Below, one piece after another: positions 54,401 to 64,000 of a stretch of 64,000 bases of DNA. The notes beneath the pieces were generated by a model. It made no database searches. It saw nothing but the letters and a program-made list of their open reading frames with translations, and was not told the DNA's origin. Position 1 is the first letter of the stretch, and each line of letters opens with the position of its first letter. The stretch is from Paracamarosporium sp. OC-R06-R3. Taxonomy: Eukaryota > Ascomycota > Dothideomycetes > Pleosporales > Didymosphaeriaceae. Both the position numbers and the translations under genes were made by a program. The stretch spans positions 1-64,000 of the forward strand of contig JACVRA010000077.1 of the NCBI GenBank assembly GCA_019828545.1, given 5' to 3'.

Positions 54401-56215
54401 ACGAGTCTCGTCGTCCTCACCGACTGGTTATTGCTACGTCCAGTAGGTTGGCTGAACCGGTTACACCGAAATTACTGGTTGTGACGCTTCATCTTTTATC
54501 GCTCAGGCTGGATAACATCCCTTCTTCTGTTGGGTCGGCTTTTAACCGCACAAGCTTTCTTATCAGTGCATGGACCGCAACATGCCAGAGCTGCACGTAT
54601 GGTGTTACTGTTGCCTAACGTATGAACAGATGGCGACATCGCGTACGCTGTATGAAGGCGACCGTTTGAGCTCGCGACCGCGTGGCAAACGTAATACGAC
54701 GCACGCGATTTAAGATGAACATGCAGGCAACCGCGTCGCTCAGCTTGCGTCGACGACGCGTTGAGTTATCTTGAGCGAACGAATAGGATCTGTAAATCAC
54801 AATCTTTTAGAGAACCTGCCTGTTTCAGCTGTTGCCTGCACTGACTAAATATGCATCCTGGCCCGGTAAACAGATGGTCCCTCAATTTACCCAATTCCTG
54901 CCAGCAGTGGCAGGACCTGCCGATATCGCAAGAGCTTTCTCATGTCTATGAAGTTGCTGTAGAAAGCGATACGTCCAAAAAGACATTCCTAAGAGTTCTT
55001 ACCCAGAGAGCTACAACTACCACGTCGTATTTTGAGCCAATGTATAGACCGAAAACCAGCTGTCCAAGTTCTATTTACGCCATGAATAGTAGCTATGAAT
55101 GATTGCTGTACTCCGGGCAAGCGTTCCTCAATAATGCGTAAATGTATGACATTGACAAGCACGGTCATAGTACCATCTTCGTTCAGACTTCGAAACAATA
55201 TACACAAAGTCGACAGTCCCACTCTGCTACCCATCACTCAATCAAGGCTATATACAAGATCCGAAATCAGAGTGAGGCCGTCTTGAGTTTTCCGTGTTTT
55301 CAAAAGCCGACACTAATCACACCGTCAATTCTTTTCAGTCAAGACCGTTTCTTTAGTAGTTAAGATGTTGGACAATTCCAGTCTCTCTGTAAACGTTTTC
55401 TCTATTATCTCCTTTCTTCTTTGCGCGACTCCTCGCTTGCAATGAGCGACATCTATGCGTTTGCCTCACGTAGGCTACCGTCTTGCACCAAATTTTCAAT
55501 CTTGTGTCTCACATATCTAGAGAAAGAGCTGAAGGAACGGTGCTCATGTTCTCGTCCTCACTGCAATGCAGCTACTAGCAGTCCGGAGCAACGTCCGCCT
55601 TTGTGCAAAGGCACCAGCAGATATTCTAGCCCCAGCTTCGCTACCACAACACCTACTCACTACTGCATGACACTCAAGCCTCAGCCACAATATCTGTACG
55701 CGGCTAGCTGAAAGCTGCAGGCCACTTTGTAACCGACGCTGTTGCGCAAGGCTGACCTATCATCTCTTTTGCAGAATCAGCCAAGCGAGCGCAGTGCAGC
55801 AAAAGTTCCAGATTTGGAGACTTCGTTGCTATCTAAAGCTTATGCAAGCCAGCCAGCCCACCGTTAATATCTTAGCTTGCAACCACTGAGATGGGGCGGG
55901 GTGCTACATATGGGGTATGCTCGACGTTTCGCCCGCAGTCAAGGTGAACGTCCACTCTACCACCAACTGAAGAACCGGGACGAGCGCTGAGCGTTGGCGG
56001 ACATATCACGCGTTAGCCATGGCGATCGCGGAAACGAATCGTGTACGTCTTAATTCCACTACGTCGTTTTGTGGAACAGAACAACTGGTCGAGAAAATTG
56101 TTGAGCGCAGACAAAATGCGGGTGAATGTATGGTGCGAACACAAAATGACTAATGCAGCAACCGCTAAGCTCGAAATACGGCGGGAACGTCTTCGATCGA
56201 GTCTGACATGTACAG
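51413..56215. other. 4.8 kb gene-poor stretch
   Basis: The first part (to about 53.3 kb) is GC-rich and open in many overlapping frames; the rest is of ordinary composition. Frames such as 53533-53907, 54851-55102 and 55421-55711 lack domains, signal peptides or splice partners. A GGTTCGACTCC motif at 54355-54365 mimics a tRNA B box without a cloverleaf. It must include the promoters of the flanking genes. Confidence 0.45.
52025..52038. repeat. (TTA)n simple repeat
   Basis: Short tract of tta/att trinucleotides in GC-rich DNA. Confidence 0.8.
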
Positions 56216-57984
56216 ATGATTTCACATCCGTCCGATCTTATAATGATGGAGTCCGCCGAAAGCACTGAGCTCAAGCGCGTTGCCGTGATGTTTACTGCGG
56301 TTGACACCTACGAAGACATTGAAAGGGCCTCGAGTACAGTACCAATGGTCACGGAAGAGAACGCCAAATCGAATTGGACGAAACCTCCCCAGTTCTGGCT
56401 GGCTTCGCTGTCACTATGGCTAACAGTTCTACTTGTGACGCTCGATGCTACTAGCTTAGCCGTTGCGATCCCGGTACGCCCTCCCTGGTATCATAGATAG
56501 GAGTTTGAGTCGAAAACTAAACTCTGTTGTAGAGCATAACAACACAGCTCGACGGCACGACCCTCGAGGCCTTCTGGGCTAGTGTCTCCTTTATGCTCGC
56601 CGTGGCCGTCGTCCAACCCATCTACGTCACCGTGTCAGACGTCTTCGGACGACGCATTCCGCTTTTTGCAGGTCTGACGCTTTTCTCGGTCGGAGCCATC
56701 GTGTTCGCTTTGGCGAGGGACATGAAGACAGTAATTGCGGGGAGGGTACTCCAAGGCTTAGGTGGCGGTGGCCTCGATGTGCTCAGCGAGGTTATAGTCA
56801 CGGATATGACGAATCTGAAAGAGCGGCCGCTCTGGATAGGATTGCTCACGATCCCAATGGCGATTGGAACTATCATCGGCCCTATCGTTGGAGCACTCTT
56901 CAGCGAGTATGTAAGTTGGCGCTGGCTCGGATGGTACAACCTGCCTTTTGTCGCAGTGGCAACACCATGCGCGTACTTCTTCTTGAAGTTGAAGTCTATC
57001 GAAGACCCATTGGGCACCAAGCTAAGGCGACTAGACTGGATCGGCATGGCCCTATTTGCTCCAGGAGCTGTACTCTTCACGCTACCACTAAGTTGGGCTT
57101 CAGCCATCTACCCCTGGACCTCATGGCGGACACTGGTTCCGTTCGTCATTGGTATCCTTTTTCTCATCGGTTTCGCTGTATGGGAGAAATATCCTGTGCA
57201 GCCTTGTATTCCACATCGCATATTCGGCAACACCACAGCGCAAGTCACGCTTGTTGGCGGATTCATCCATGGTGCAGTCCTTTATGGTGTATTGCTCTAC
57301 CTACCGCTGTACTTCCAAGCCGTCTTCCACGAGACACCTCTTCAAGCCGCCGTCTCTCTCCTACCGATATGCGTCTTCGTCGTAGTGCTCAGTGGCATCG
57401 CCGCGCTGGCAGTCGAGCAAATGCGTAAATACCGATGGTTAATCTGGGTTGGGTGGATCTTTCTCGCAGTCGGTATGGGGCTTATATCGCTGTGGAAACG
57501 CAACACATCGCTCGCTGCATCAGTCGGCTTCCAAGTCATTATGGGTATTGGACTTGGCACACTCTTCACGGTGCCCACTATTGCCATGCAAGCCAGTGCT
57601 CCCACGATCGATGATGGGGGTCTCGCTGCCGGCACCTTGGTTTCTTTCCGCCTGTTTGGGGGCCTAGTGGGTATGGCTTGTGGTGCAACAGCTTTTAGCA
57701 GTACGTTCGGGCGTGCCATCGCAAAAGTAGATCTGCCGGCATCTGTAGCTATTCTACGGGACCCGGCGATGGCGGTCGGTTTCATCCCGCATCTGAGGCA
57801 CATTTCACTCTCAGAAGGATTGCTCGATTCAATCACGGATGCGTATGCGGAGTCATTAAGAACTATCTGGTGGATTCTTGCGGGGTTTGCGGTCGTGGGA
57901 GCCTTCGTGTCTTTGGGTACGAAGGAGCTGTCTCTGGAGAATGAGGAAGTAGGAAGGCAGATTTGGGAGGGCAAGGATGAGTGA
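56216..57984 (+). CDS. MFS multidrug transporter, DHA2-like (14-TM)
   Basis: Two exons (56216-56473, 56533-57984; 59 bp intron) sum to 1710 nt, 569 aa. The N-terminal 60 residues are acidic and polar, ending before the first helix (FWLASLSLWLTVLLVTLDAT). The family landmarks follow: LDGTTLEAFWASVSFMLAVA, DVFGRRIPLFAGLTLFSVG, GRVLQGLGGGGLDVLSEVIV, TIIGPIVGALFSEYVSWRWL (motif C) and LRRLDWIGMALFAPG. Later helices run up to FAVVGAFVSLGTKELSL. ATGs at 56243 and 56246 are alternative starts in the same frame. The protein is predicted to be a plasma-membrane exporter; its substrate is unknown. It stands alone between a gene-poor region and KAP114, without a neighbouring regulator. Confidence 0.9.
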
Positions 57985-59306
57985 GCTGGAGACGGTATCT
58001 ATACAGCTTTCTGACGAATACGTGGCACTCTTTTGTGGGTATGGATAGTGTAAATTTGACGTATCACTTCAAAGCATGTTGAGTCTATTAACAATATTGC
58101 AAACCATCTGCATCCATAAGTGACAGTGATTCTCTAATGTTGTAATTGACTATCTCATTTCTACAGGTTCTTGTGTAAGTCTAGCCCTTCAGGACGTATC
58201 GCGCAGGAAGAGTATTAATCGATCAGCTCCAGACACATATGTTATACGATGTTTCTTCACACACCATTCCACCTTACCCAAAGATCAACCATACCTCTTA
58301 CACAATTTAACGAACGTTTATAGTCAAAACCATAAAATCAAACATCCATACCTCCCCACCCATCAACCATTACGACCTTAACATCCAAACTTTGGAACCA
58401 TCAACCATATCACACCTAACGCTTCCGCAGGCGCGCAAAATACGTAACTGTATAACTTGCCACCACAGAATAGCCTACCCAGTCCATACAACCCCCAAAC
58501 ACGCACTTTTCCCATCGACCCTTCATTTCAGCCCAAACCATCTACCTCGCCAGAAATATCAAAGCCATATCCTTAGTCAACGCAGTATGGTCTCATACAA
58601 GCGAAACCCCCTTAAAATCCGTACTAGCACTCGAAGCTACATACGCATAACCACTCTCATCACGCATCAACATCCCCCTTTGCGCGTTAACGCAGAGACT
58701 CGAGCTGGCTCGTTCTCCTACGTGAACCTTAGAACTGGACTTCGCAATTAGACGCACTCTAGCAGCGCCTCTTGCCAGCGAAATGGCGGGGACATTTTAT
58801 AGACGCACATTCGGCGTTCAGCCACTGACTGGTTTCCTTGACAACAGCGTTATTATCATTCGTGGGAAGGGGTGAGGTTACATACATTGTATAATGAAGG
58901 TAATACAGATCGGTCAACGTGTAAACAGTATACGAACGACACTAATGTAAGGGAGAGTCAAGGCGAAAAAAAAGGGAAGAAAAAAAGGCGTCACTGCGGA
59001 ACTACAGCCGATAGAAGTAGTATACAAGTAGGGGAGATCACGACCTAAAAAATGCATTCAGAAACGTTGGTTTCCTTGGGAAAGCTAGACACGGCGACAC
59101 TCTTGCAGTACAAATCGAAACACCACGTTGAACGATAAAGAGATGCATGCCTTTGCTATTCACATCTCTGTCTATACCCACTTCATCACGATGCTAAAAA
59201 CACTCGCTTCGGACCTCAACACAATACCCACGCGATAACAATATGACCCTCCCATGTCACCCTTTGCTCAAGGGTGAGCTCATTTCGGCATAACAGCACC
59301 TGCTCC
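57985..59306. other. Intergenic between convergent genes
   Basis: 3' flanks of the MFS gene (plus) and KAP114 (minus). C/A-rich with short frames only; no gene recognised. A purine-rich run (aaaaaaaagggaagaaaaaaagg) lies near 58966-58990. Confidence 0.4.
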
Positions 59307-62300
59307 CTAAGCAGCGCTCTCCTGTAACCTCCTCCGCTCATCATCCGTGAGCGCCTGGAATTCCTCTGCAAAACCCTGTGTCGCGGCCGCCCTCTTGAAA
59401 AAATCTACTAGGAAGGCTTGCGTTTCATCGTCCTTCTGCCTTCCTATCCCGGGTCCGTCTTCGGCAGCGTAAGCCATCAATTGTTCTTTGCTAAAACCAC
59501 TGCCAAGGTCTAAGAAAGGATTCGGTTCGTCTTCCCAATCATCGTCGTTGGAGCCTTCCTCCGCGAGATCGGCTACAGCTTGTGGGTCGAGACCCGTTCC
59601 TGACGCAGATTGCAGCTCTACGATGAGGACTTTAAGTATTTTAAGCGTGGCAGGGACAATGGTCCACTGGTCTGGGTCTGTAAAAGGATTTGTCAGGGCC
59701 TCTGTTTGATCTGAAGACACAACTGATTCGGCAAATGCAGCTGAAAAAGGAAGTAGTGCGTCGAATAGAAAGTCAAAAGAAGGTGCAGTTGGGGGATAAC
59801 GGGACGGCACTCTGCGAACTTTGCGAGAGCGGTAGAGTTGCAGTTGAAGGAGGAGAAAAATAAACTTCTTTGAAGTAGCATAATGAGAACGATGAAACGA
59901 TGTGGGCTTACTTTGGCGAGCGCGGCTGCGGGTCATGATACGGCCGTCTGTGTTGGGGATTAGGTCACCTTTTACTTGTATTGTAGACAGACGAGGGTCC
60001 TTTAGGTCGTATAGCTTGGAGAGCGCGATGACACTGTGCATTTTAGCATGATCCCTGTTTTACACTCCAGGAAAACCAGCACGAAGACATATTTTGCTCA
60101 ATGTACTGGCTTCCTAGTTGTCTGTCACGACGGAACTTACTTTTGCCTGATTTCATCGTATCCCGCAAAATTGATCGAGTTCTCCAACCACTTCGCAAGC
60201 ACAACTTGCAAGCCATTCTGGCCATCGAGGGTCTGCGTCGCTAGGAACTCCACGACCTCAGAAGCATGGTTCAGACTGAGTCGCGCAAACACAAGTGTCA
60301 GACTCTGAATGAATTGTGCCTGTGTCGCTGCCCCTAATCGTGCGGCCACGGTTCGGAGAAGCTCTTCCAAGAAGGGTCCCAGTCTCTCATGGCCTGCCTT
60401 CTCGACAAACTCGGCAGCAAGCGCTCCAACCTCTCCTGCAGCATTGTCGTTGACGTTCGGCGAAAGTAACCGCGCGATGATCTGGAGGACGACCTCTAGG
60501 CCAGCCTTGCCCTCTTCGTTACGCCACTCGAATAATTGTTGATGATCGTGTGCGATGATGTTCTTCACGGCTGTGGTCGCAGATTTGAGAAGCTCTTCGT
60601 CTTCTGAGTGGAGCAGTAATCGGGCAAGTTTTGGCATAGTGGTCTGCACGAAGCCCGCGGGGAGTGGCTCGGGACCGTATTCGGCAAGGAGAGACAACAG
60701 GTCAGCAGCGAGGTTCATCAAAGCGTTCTCCTCGGTGAGATTGGCCACATCGAAAGCTCCAGTTAGGGAGGGCAGCACTTTTTTACAGAGCTGGACGTAG
60801 GCATCTCCACCCATACTAGCAATAGCCTGCGTAACATCCTCGAATGTCTCATTCACCAGTATAGTCAATTGAAAGTTATTAGCACCATGAGTGGCCACGG
60901 TGAAGAGGAGATCGAGTCCACTACCGGTGACACATATCCGGGTATCGAGAAGTATCGCATCGCGAAGGGTCTCAACCAGAGTGACCATTAGATCGTCGCT
61001 GTCAGCAAGTACCTGCAGGTCTTGGGTTTGTAGGTAGTTCGAGATAGCGGTGACAATGTTTTGTTGCAAAGGCAGCGTTGTCTCCCGGGGAAGGGCTTGG
61101 AGATAATATTGCAGGGATCGAATGCATGAGACCTGAACGACTTCGGAGTCATCGGTTGGGATGGCCTTCAAGCAAGCTTCGAGGAAAGCGGGCGCGTATT
61201 GTAGCAGAGCGTCGCCGGATGTTCTCACGAGGCTTCCAGCAATAAGGTAGCCACGTGCCCGAAGAAACACGTCCTCTTGTTGTATAGCGTAGTTAATGAA
61301 ATCGATGAAGCCAGTGGCAACATCAGGACTGATGGTCTTCTCTACATCCTGGAAATCGCTTAGTACCTGGCTGAGGATGTATAGCGCGGCTTCTTTTGCT
61401 TTCCATCCCTCTGCTGATGAGTATAGAGTGCGAGAATATGCGAGCAATCCTTGCAATGTCGGTTGAGTGAGCCACTCGCCGAGTTTGATGACCAGATCGC
61501 CGCATGCCGTTCGCGACGTATAATTCGCTGTGACGCTCGTTTCTTCAGACAAGAAGATGTTGACATCGAAGTTCCATAAGCCCTCCTCCTCGGTAGTAAT
61601 CTGTGCATACGCGACTGCGAGCTTCATAACCTCGAACACCCAGGTAGAGGTTGCATCCGTACTTTGCTGAAGCTGCTTCTCAAGCTCGGCGCGGACAGGT
61701 GGCGCTCGAAGACACGCCTGCATGAAGTCAAGCTCCTCTAGAACAAGGAAATCCAAGGTGTATGGCAATCCATCTGTGTCCTCGAGTCTGCTTTGGCGCT
61801 CTTCTATTATGTACATCTGATGATATGCGCCTTGTAGTGACACGAGTTCCTCCCATGTAGCAGAGAACAAAACAGGAGTTTGCGGCGAAAGGAAGGCGGG
61901 AAATACGGAGCGTATGCGCATAAGTACCTAAATCTCTCAGCGTTAAACTATTAAATGTTGTGGATGTAGCCTACCTTCACCACTTGCAGCTTCAAGGCGA
62001 CCAACCCGCGATATGATTCTGCATTTGGCGCATCTTCGTTCTCCTCTTGCTCCGTAGGTGGATTAGGTAGCCGTGACTTCATAATTTCAGTGAAGAAGGG
62101 TATCCATTCCTGCAGCACTTCGTCGGCGAATCCTTTGATTTCGGCCTTGTGGTCCTCCAAGACCATCTCCAGAATGTCGAAGGTGCCTCGGAATACGCTG
62201 CACGCCAACGCTCGCAGCGTGGGTTTTCGCGCATCGTTGACGGCAATATCGTGAACCACCTTGTTGAGCTGTTTCGCGACGCCGAAGAACTGCGTCTCGT

Positions 62301-62784
62301 TGAAGCTGTCCTCGACGAGTCCATCCAGCACCTTCAGCGCGCCGTGTAGCTGCCCATCAGAGGCATTCGGTATGAGATTGAGCAAAGTTGCGAGGAGGTC
62401 CGGCCACTGCTCCGGGAAGTCGCAGCTCGCAATCTTGCTCACGACCAGACTGGATGCCGATTTGAGCTTGCGATCAAGCTGGTCGGTAGTAGCCAATTCC
62501 AGCAGAAGCTGTCGCACCTTGGCCTTGACGTCGTCGGGGATGATGAAGGTGCCCTTGAACTCCTCCAGGCTATCGCTCCAGCCGGCAAGCACGACCTGCT
62601 TGAGGTACAGCAGGGCGGCCTGCCGTATGTTGATCGGGACGCTGTCATGGCGGGCGATCTCGACGAGGGCAATGGAGAAGTCCTGGTGGGTGTAGAGGCT
62701 CTGCAGCTGCTGCTCGGCCTGTTTGCGGGGGCCCTCCTGGGCTGTTTGTGTTGCCGACAGCAGCTGCACTAATTGGTCCTCCAT
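59307..62784 (-). CDS. KAP114: Importin beta family karyopherin KAP114 (importin-9)
   Basis: A nuclear import receptor; Kap114 carries TBP, histones H2A/H2B and other cargo with Ran. Four exons (62784-61975, 61927-60141, 60033-59912, 59677-59307) sum to 3090 nt, 1029 aa, close to the usual size. The N-terminal importin-N part reads EDQLVQLLSATQTAQEGPRK ... QAALLYLKQVVLAGW, and HEAT-like helical repeats follow throughout. Near the C-terminus, exon 3 gives GRIMTRSRARQ, spliced directly to NPDQWTIVPATLKILK, then an acidic loop (SNDDDWEDEPNPF, about 948-960) typical of Kap114. ATG 62784 starts the conserved block. It is divergent to REV7 over 545 bp. Confidence 0.93.
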
Positions 62785-63329
62785 GGTGCGAAGCGCGTGG
62801 CAGAGAGGCTAGGGGGCGTGTCTAGCGCTGGCGTTTCCAGGGCAGGAAGGAATGCGTCGGCGAGAAAATAGCTCGACGCGTTTGCTGGATGGTGAGAGAA
62901 AGATGCGGAGGTGAGGGGCACTGCCGACGGGCGAGCGCGAAGTGGGGGTGCAAGAAATGTCGCGACGGGTTGAAGATGCGCAATGTCGACGCGCAAGGGC
63001 TCTGGGCGTGACGGGGCGAGCGAGCATATGTGTCCGCGGGTGCGATGCGGCAGGGCACGCTGCCAATCAAGTATTTTGGACGCGTTGTTGAGGGCTGAGA
63101 GCTCCTCCGCCCAACCCTCGCCTCTAGCCCATCGTCACCCCAACAAGCCCGGCAAAGCATGAAGGACCTTCCCTCCACGCACAAGGTAGCCGCCATCCAG
63201 CGTGCCTTCCGCTCGCCGTGCCCGCGTCCTAGCAGGCTTGACCCCGCGGGCTCAGGCTGCGGCGACCCAGCCCGACGCCTTCGTTTGGCCGGCCCCTCTC
63301 CCTGCACCACTCGTTGACCCGTCTTCGCA
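62785..63329. promoter_or_regulatory. Divergent promoter KAP114/REV7
   Basis: A 545 bp GC-rich region between the two start codons. Open frames here are composition artefacts. No TATA box seen, as usual for housekeeping genes. Confidence 0.5.
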
Positions 63330-64000
63330 ATGCCCACAACCTACCACACCACCCTCTCCGCCTTCGCCCATTTCCTCACCGCCTACGTCCACACCCTCCT
63401 CTACCTACGGCACCTCTACCCCCTCCGCTCCTTCCTGCGCACACGCTTCCACAACACGCCCGTCTACCAATCGCGACACCCTGCAGTCTGCCAATGGATC
63501 CACGATGCCGTTGCCGCCGTCTGCGAAGAGCTGCTCAAAGGCACCGTTGCCCGCATAGCCATCGTCGTGTTCCACCCTGGCTGTGAGAAAGAAGGCAGTG
63601 GGAGCGTGAAGATACTGGAGCGATACATGCTGGATGTTGGGGGGTTCCCAGTGGTGACGCGGGAGGAGCACTTCATGGTTATCGAATGGGAGAAGAGCGA
63701 AGTTGAGAAGGCCGAGGCGGAACGAAAAGCCGCCGAGGAAGCCACCGAGGCAGCAGCAGAGGAAGAAGAAGTTGCAAATAACGCAGAGGGGACCAAGCCA
63801 GTCGACTCAGAAGTCGATGTCAACCTGTCTGAGCAATTCCGTGCTGCCTTCATCACTCTCACCACACGCGCCTCTCAGCTCGAGCCGCTGCCGCCGGACT
63901 GCTCGTTCAACATTAGCATGGAGCTGAAGGACGAGGCCGATGTGGATCCGCCTATAGAACACCCGCAGAAGTGGATTCCGAGCCAGCCTAGCCTGCAGAA
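63330..64000 (+). CDS. REV7: HORMA-domain protein REV7 (MAD2B), 5' part only
   Basis: Rev7 is the accessory subunit of translesion DNA polymerase zeta and acts in damage tolerance in the nucleus. ATG 63330 opens a frame without stop to the window end (223 codons plus 2 nt). It reads TTYHTTLSAFAHFLTAYVHT, RHPAVCQWIHDAVAAVCEEL, LLKGTVARIAIVVF and ILERYMLDVGGFPVV, then later LSEQFRAAFITLTTRASQLE, LPPDCSFNISMELKDEAD and PPIEHPQKWIPSQPSLQ, in the order of the family. Between the two HORMA halves lies a charged Glu/Ala/Lys-rich insert of about 45 residues (EKSEVEKAEAERKAAEEATE onward), probably a disordered or helical loop. No intron is needed so far. The 3' end, including the safety-belt region, lies outside the window. 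Confidence 0.92.
   Translation, partial: MPTTYHTTLSAFAHFLTAYVHTLLYLRHLYPLRSFLRTRFHNTPVYQSRHPAVCQWIHDAVAAVCEELLKGTVARIAIVVFHPGCEKEGSGSVKILERYMLDVGGFPVVTREEHFMVIEWEKSEVEKAEAERKAAEEATEAAAEEEEVANNAEGTKPVDSEVDVNLSEQFRAAFITLTTRASQLEPLPPDCSFNISMELKDEADVDPPIEHPQKWIPSQPSLQ

Noticed and set aside
1..64000. CRISPR arrays, rRNA, 5S genes, bacterial-type operons or insertion sequences
   Set aside because: The window is eukaryotic; no spaced repeats, rRNA landmarks or transposase frames were seen.

Overview
The window looks like nuclear chromosomal DNA of a filamentous ascomycete. Nearly every gene is split by short GT-AG introns (mostly 45-120 bp, often with a CTAAC-type branch site). The families present (Zn2Cys6 and C2H2 regulators, DHA2/TRI12 transporters, a HET-domain gene, a NACHT-ankyrin NLR-like gene, a 2EXR-type protein) are typical of Pezizomycotina. 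I think Dothideomycetes/Pleosporales is likely, but that is an inference from general resemblance. For most genes I rebuilt the exons by hand. The summed exon lengths are divisible by three in all resolved models, which is internal support for them.

Left part, accessory in character (1-22.7 kb): a Zn2Cys6 regulator (237-2517, minus) faces a DHA2-type MFS exporter (2948-4975, plus) across a 430 bp shared promoter. Two small secreted proteins follow (5837-6586 and 7248-7688, both minus), then a fungal conserved membrane-type protein (8578-9804) and a prenylatable ubiquitin-fold protein ending in CVIL (10775-11860). A decayed HET-domain gene (12409-14027), a TRI12-like MFS transporter (14619-16730), a very divergent single-copy ubiquitin that lacks K48 and K63 (17333-17634) and an intact 1245-aa NACHT-ankyrin-ZZ protein (18541-22699) come next. 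The HET, ubiquitin-like and NLR genes within about 10 kb form the most interesting block and suggest a non-self recognition or programmed cell death neighbourhood.

Middle part, mostly housekeeping (23.4-45 kb): proteasome assembly factor UMP1 (minus), a TMEM19/DUF92 membrane protein (minus), a long DHA2-type MFS transporter (plus), a small N-myristoylation/palmitoylation candidate (minus), a Cys-rich C2H2 transcription factor (plus), a single-pass membrane protein with a Cys-rich ectodomain and a cytoplasmic SH3 domain (minus), a 2EXR/F-box-like protein (minus) and a secreted GH2 beta-mannosidase (plus).

Right part (45-64 kb): two gene-poor stretches of about 5 kb flank a fungal conserved protein (50207-51412, minus). 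They are followed by a fourth MFS transporter (56216-57984, plus), importin KAP114 (59307-62784, minus) and, divergently from it, the start of the HORMA protein REV7, cut off by the window end.

No tRNA, rRNA, CRISPR array or intact transposon was recognised. I see no polyketide synthase, non-ribosomal peptide synthetase or terpene cyclase, so the four transporters cannot be tied to a biosynthetic cluster here.
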